Both the position numbers and the translations under genes were made by a program. From positions 3,255,858-3,319,857 of the forward strand of contig OY811984.1 of assembly GCA_963681505.1 (NCBI GenBank): DNA of 64,000 bases. The letters run 5' to 3'. Within the stretch, counting starts at the first letter, position 1. Every line of letters begins with the position of its first letter. The notes under the pieces were generated by a model that saw only the letters and a program-made list of their open reading frames with translations, was not told where the DNA came from and did not search any database. Shown here in pieces: positions 60,571-64,000 of this stretch. The DNA comes from Eunapius fragilis. Lineage: Eukaryota; Porifera; Demospongiae; Spongillida; Spongillidae.

Positions 60571-60839
60571 CAGATCAGAGCACAAGGTGTGATTGGCAGT
60601 ATGTATTCGTCCCTTGGTGACCTGGGCAGCCCCACTTCCAATAGTTTTAGGAAGACCTGGGCAGCCTTACTTCCTCATCTTCAACCTTACTCTCCCTAAG
60701 TGTTCATCACCGCCACCTATCATGGAACCTGTAGTATGTCTACATGTATGTAAACTGTGTAAACAAATGTTATATGACCAGTATATGTAGCCTTCCAAAA
60801 ATTAGTTCAGTTTTTTCAAGATTACAGCCCTACTATTAC

Positions 60840-60874
<35 letters not shown>

Positions 60875-61116
60875 ATTTGTACACACTTTGTACAAGTGCA
60901 CGCACACACACACACCAGTGTGTACAAGTTTACATGTATGTGTTGTGTGTACATGTATGTATGTGTGTGTGTGTGTGTGCGTGTGTGCGTGTGTGTTCAC
61001 CAATATCAGTGCCATGTTTGAGCCACTCCCTTATCACACTGGTAACGCACACACACATACACACAGCCTTACAGTCTTACTCTGTTCTGGCTTCACATTT
61101 TTCACTGTTACATTTG

Positions 61117-61762
61117 TGGTATTCAGGCTCAAGATACCTCAGCCATACTCCTGAGTTGTTGAAATGTTGTCCATATGTAACACACATACAATGCAAACAC
61201 ACATAAATATGCACACAACGATTTGCTAGACCATATGTTTACACATACAGAGATACATGTACATGTATGTGTACTTGTATGAGCATGGTTATCTTGATAT
61301 TTGTATACACATGTAGCATCCCTCGATTGCATCACAGTGAAACGTATAAGCTTATGATTTAAAAAGAATAAATCACACGATGAATGCCAATGACACATGT
61401 ATGGGCGACTTCTCGATATGACACAACACGCAAACACTAAAACACTGTCAGACATTCTCTGCTACTGTTGATAACAATGAATACAATAATCCAATACAAC
61501 ACATGCACAACTTCATTTGAGTTCGTTGCCAACTTTCTACATATATGTCCATATCCACATGTAACATGCACATGCACGTAACAAAGCCTGCTACAAATAC
61601 ACATACCACACAATGACACAGAACACACACTGACACAATAACCCATTTGTAAACAGTCACATCTTATAACTATGTCCAGTGCCTTCACATGGGTATGTAC
61701 ACCGAACATATACAGATCATACATGTGGATACATAATTACATACATACATACATTATACGTT

Positions 61763-61827
<65 letters not shown>

Positions 61828-62107
61828 ACACATGCATGCAGACTGAGAGGGAGAGAGGAAAGATTCATAGCCACTTACACAACAGATATACAATCTGCGC
61901 GTGCACACATACATACACACGCAGCGGCGCGGCACGCACTCACGCTCACAGAACACGCGCACGTGGACGAATACACTTACATATATACTCTCACTTGGTA
62001 CAGCCAACGACTAATGCTAGTAGTTAGTAGTCCATGGTACAGCCAGCGAATATCCAATAGATGTCCTGTACTCGAAGCCAGCTACTCAGTAACATAACTA
62101 TAGCGTA
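61117..62107. repeat. ~1 kb direct repeat, copy B
   Basis: Same orientation as copy A at 1-1020, opening tggtattcaggctcaagata and ending at tagcgta, with indels and an estimated few percent substitution. Copy B is followed directly by the palindromic element at 62108, whereas copy A continues into unrelated AT-rich DNA. Confidence 0.9.
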
Positions 62108-62396
62108 CAAGTAAATAAAAACATTCTCTAACGAGAGAGTTGTTGGTATATAGGATTGACCAATGGTGGTGTAAAAAGCACGGAAACAAGAGTGACAGAA
62201 ATTTTACTGGAAAATTGAAATAGGCCTATATTTAGCCCATTACTCAGGCATGTGTGTTATATTGTGTGCTAAATATAGGCCTATTTCAATTTTCCAGTAA
62301 AATTTCTGTCACTCTTGTTTCCGTGCTTTTTACACCACCATTGGTCAATCCTATATACCAACAACTCTCTCGTTAGAGAATGTTTTTATTTACTTG
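62108..62396. mobile_element. Palindromic MITE-like element, copy 2
   Basis: A near-perfect palindrome of 289 bp: caagtaaataaaaacattct ... agaatgtttttatttacttg, with complementary arms of about 130 bp (ctaacgagagagttgttggt, ggtggtgtaaaaagcacgga and gaaatttctgtcac-type words) around a centre near 62250. It has the same family ends as 6928-7162, but most of the arm sequence differs. Arm identity is very high, suggesting a young copy or correction between arms. Confidence 0.88.
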
Positions 62397-62524
62397 TTTC
62401 ATAGGTTTTTTTTCACCGTCGATGAAATGTAGGAAGAGCATATATAATTTGGACGATCCCCTTTATCACGTAATGCAATAACAAATAACTTCAATAATAA
62501 TAATTATAATCATATGAAGTAGTA

Positions 62525-62999
62525 GTGTTTATTGTTAATTGTCCTCGCCCGCGCCCTAGCTCGTCTCCTGCGGGGATGTCCTCCTCCCCGGCCTCCCCGC
62601 CATGCTGCATTCTGCCAGGGTGGCAGTGGCCATGCAGGCCAGGGAGGGAGCACAGGCGGCGGTGGTACCGGCGGGAGCGCAGCTGGTGGTGGTGGTGGCG
62701 GGATTATCCCTGCTTGTTGTTCCGCCAGGAACACCGGCGGGGGTAGCGCTGGTGGTGCCGGTGGGGGTAGCGCTGGTGGTGCTGGCGGGGTCAGCGCTGG
62801 TGGTGCCGGCGGGGGCAGCGCTGGTGGTGCTGGCGGGGGTAGCGCTGGTGGTGCCGGCGGGGGTAGCGCTGCTGGTAGTGGTGGTGGGGGCAGTGCTGCT
62901 GGTGGTGGTAGGAGTGGCAGGGCTTCTGGAGATGGTGGGGTGAAGGGGAGAGGAGTCGGAGGATGTATGTCATCCTCTTCCTCCTCCGACCCCTCTTGA
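62525..62999. repeat. GC-rich minisatellite, open in several frames
   Basis: The unit ggtagcgctggtggtgccgg cggg and variants (24-27 bp) repeats about eight times between 62740 and 62880, within 470 bp of GC-rich DNA that has no stops in several frames. On the minus strand one frame reads an acidic start (EGSEEEEDDIHPPTPLPF), then APPALPPP repeats, then an arginine-rich end (HPRRRRARARA) and a stop at 62510; another reads HHQRYPRR repeats. The plus strand reads GGGSAGGAGG repeats. Codon-level evidence cannot choose between them. If any is coding, the minus-strand proline/alanine frame is the most ordinary protein. Confidence 0.5.
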
Positions 63000-63187
63000 T
63001 TAAAAAAAACCCGTAAGGTCTTCAGCTGACATCTACATGTACGTGACAGAGACTGAGAGTATGATTTTAAAATTTTTTACCTTATTCTTTTTTCAAGCAA
63101 GTTTACACGTGAATCCACATAGAGTATATTATTAAATTCTTACCTCTTTTTGCAAAGTGCACTATAATTCAGCGGGTGCATGACTGA

Positions 63188-63291
63188 CTTTTATACCTGC
63201 AAAGCCTTAACACGTGTACAGACTGTGCTATATTTCTATTGGTCCAATTCCATCATATTAACGGCATGCATGTGCTAAAATTTTATTGGTC
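63188..63291 (-). promoter_or_regulatory. Candidate minus-strand core promoter (two CCAAT boxes and TATA)
   Basis: On the minus strand CCAAT occurs near 63285 and 63240, followed by TATAAAAG at 63195-63188. Spacing fits a core promoter with transcription starting near 63160. About 15 bases further is AAGAGGTAAGA (near 63142), a splice-donor match. A tttttttaatcaag acceptor-like string precedes the open GC-rich region at 62999. This would give a short first exon and a second exon in the minisatellite region. All of this is inference from consensus. Confidence 0.3.
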
Positions 63292-63668
63292 AAATTTGAA
63301 AAGGCTCCAATCTAAACATGGAGGTGTAGCCTACATGAAGTAAAGATGGATAGTGTGGGAACTCAGGAAGTGAACTACATGACTGCATGTAGATCTGGGA
63401 TAACATGGCACCATGTAGATTGATAAGGATATGTTTTCAGGTGAGTAATATCTATGGACAGGGTCTGCAGCGTTATGAGTGTGGGCAGAATGTCTGAATT
63501 TTTCACTACATAAATGTGAGAGTAGAAGTACCTTATGGTAGCTATAACAAATTGATTTGCAAAAGTACAAGACTATTGGCGGCATGTGGTGGCAAGAAAG
63601 TCTGCTGCTAGTGCTGGTGGTGTGTACAATGGGCAAAGCACTTGAAATGTACATGAGATTGGCTTAAG

Positions 63669-63869
63669 TTAGGTGAATACCACACTTTTGCATGTATCAT
63701 GAATTGATACATGTGCTTTAGAAACCAATGCCTCTGCCCCAATCTTACTTACTGCTGCATGGGCAGATCTAGTAACAACCTTTTGAGCTAGCAATGGATG
63801 AGACTTACAAAAGGCATCATTTACTTCACTTAGAAGCTCCATTAGTGCATGAGATTTGGGTTCATACAA
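63669..63869 (-). other. Unrecognised 66-codon frame
   Basis: Reads MYEPKSHALMELLSEVNDAF, then CKSHPLLAQKVVTRSAHAAV and IGAEALVSKAHVSIHDTCKS. The composition is protein-like, with amphipathic character, and there is no recognised family. It may be an exon of a gene extending beyond the window, or chance. The rest of 63290-64000 shows nothing that I can support. Confidence 0.25.
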
Positions 63870-64000
63870 GGAGTAGCTATATGGGAGAAGGATAAGGTTG
63901 CAGTTATTTTCATTTCACCTATAGTTCTCAGCCCTTGCAACTGCAATTATATTCATAGTTGCAACACATGTACATGGCTAGACAGATAAGGAAGCCTTCA

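Overview
The window looks like animal nuclear DNA, most likely from a demosponge. It holds a gene of the ankyrin / Roc-COR GTPase / death-domain type that is strongly expanded in sponges, the metazoan scaffold gene CNOT1 with short 50-100 bp introns, several palindromic DNA elements, one LTR-retroelement fossil, and very abundant micro- and minisatellites. The sponge assignment is inferred from gene families; no marker gene settles it. Both recognisable host genes lie on the minus strand.

Layout. 1-1020: one copy of a ~1 kb direct repeat whose partner is at 61117-62107. 2861-28320: one long minus-strand gene encoding ankyrin repeats, a Roc GTPase, a COR-like region and a death domain, read 28.3 kb -> 2.86 kb. 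Its introns are huge and made of repeats: palindromic and simple repeats at 6.9-11 kb, a 1.74 kb terminal-inverted-repeat element at 12724-14460, and a 12 kb satellite array at 15.5-28.0 kb. The array carries three identical 81-bp ankyrin exons. 28.4-31.6 kb: intergenic, with a palindromic element and a fragment of a basic ORF. 31.65-38.54 kb: a DNA element with a second copy of its own family inserted into it, and simple repeats filling the inner copy. 39.29-40.44 kb: a minisatellite just downstream of CNOT1. 40591-50310: about two thirds of CNOT1 (C-terminal side), with many exons. 50.3-55.06 kb: a broken Ty3/gypsy-like fossil. 55313-57708: five more CNOT1 exons from the N-terminal half. 57.7-61.1 kb: no confident gene, a large foldback repeat and CA repeats. 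61117-62396: the second ~1 kb repeat followed by a palindromic element. 62.5-64 kb: a GC-rich minisatellite that is open in several frames, with a promoter-like cluster upstream on the minus strand.

What stands out. The ankyrin-Roc-COR-death gene seems to be growing its ankyrin domain by recent higher-order duplication of satellite DNA that carries a symmetric exon. The satellite unit itself repeats a CAG-N3-GTAAGT splice-signal pair about 30 times on the sense strand. CNOT1 appears to lack several hundred codons exactly where the retroelement fossil sits. Its upstream exon group also shows a frame slip and an in-frame stop, so this locus is a damaged copy, a split gene or an assembly join. 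Two CNOT1 introns use a dinucleotide microsatellite as the splice site itself.

All exon limits were read by eye from splice consensus and remembered family sequences, with no alignment program. Family names given to repeats are tentative.
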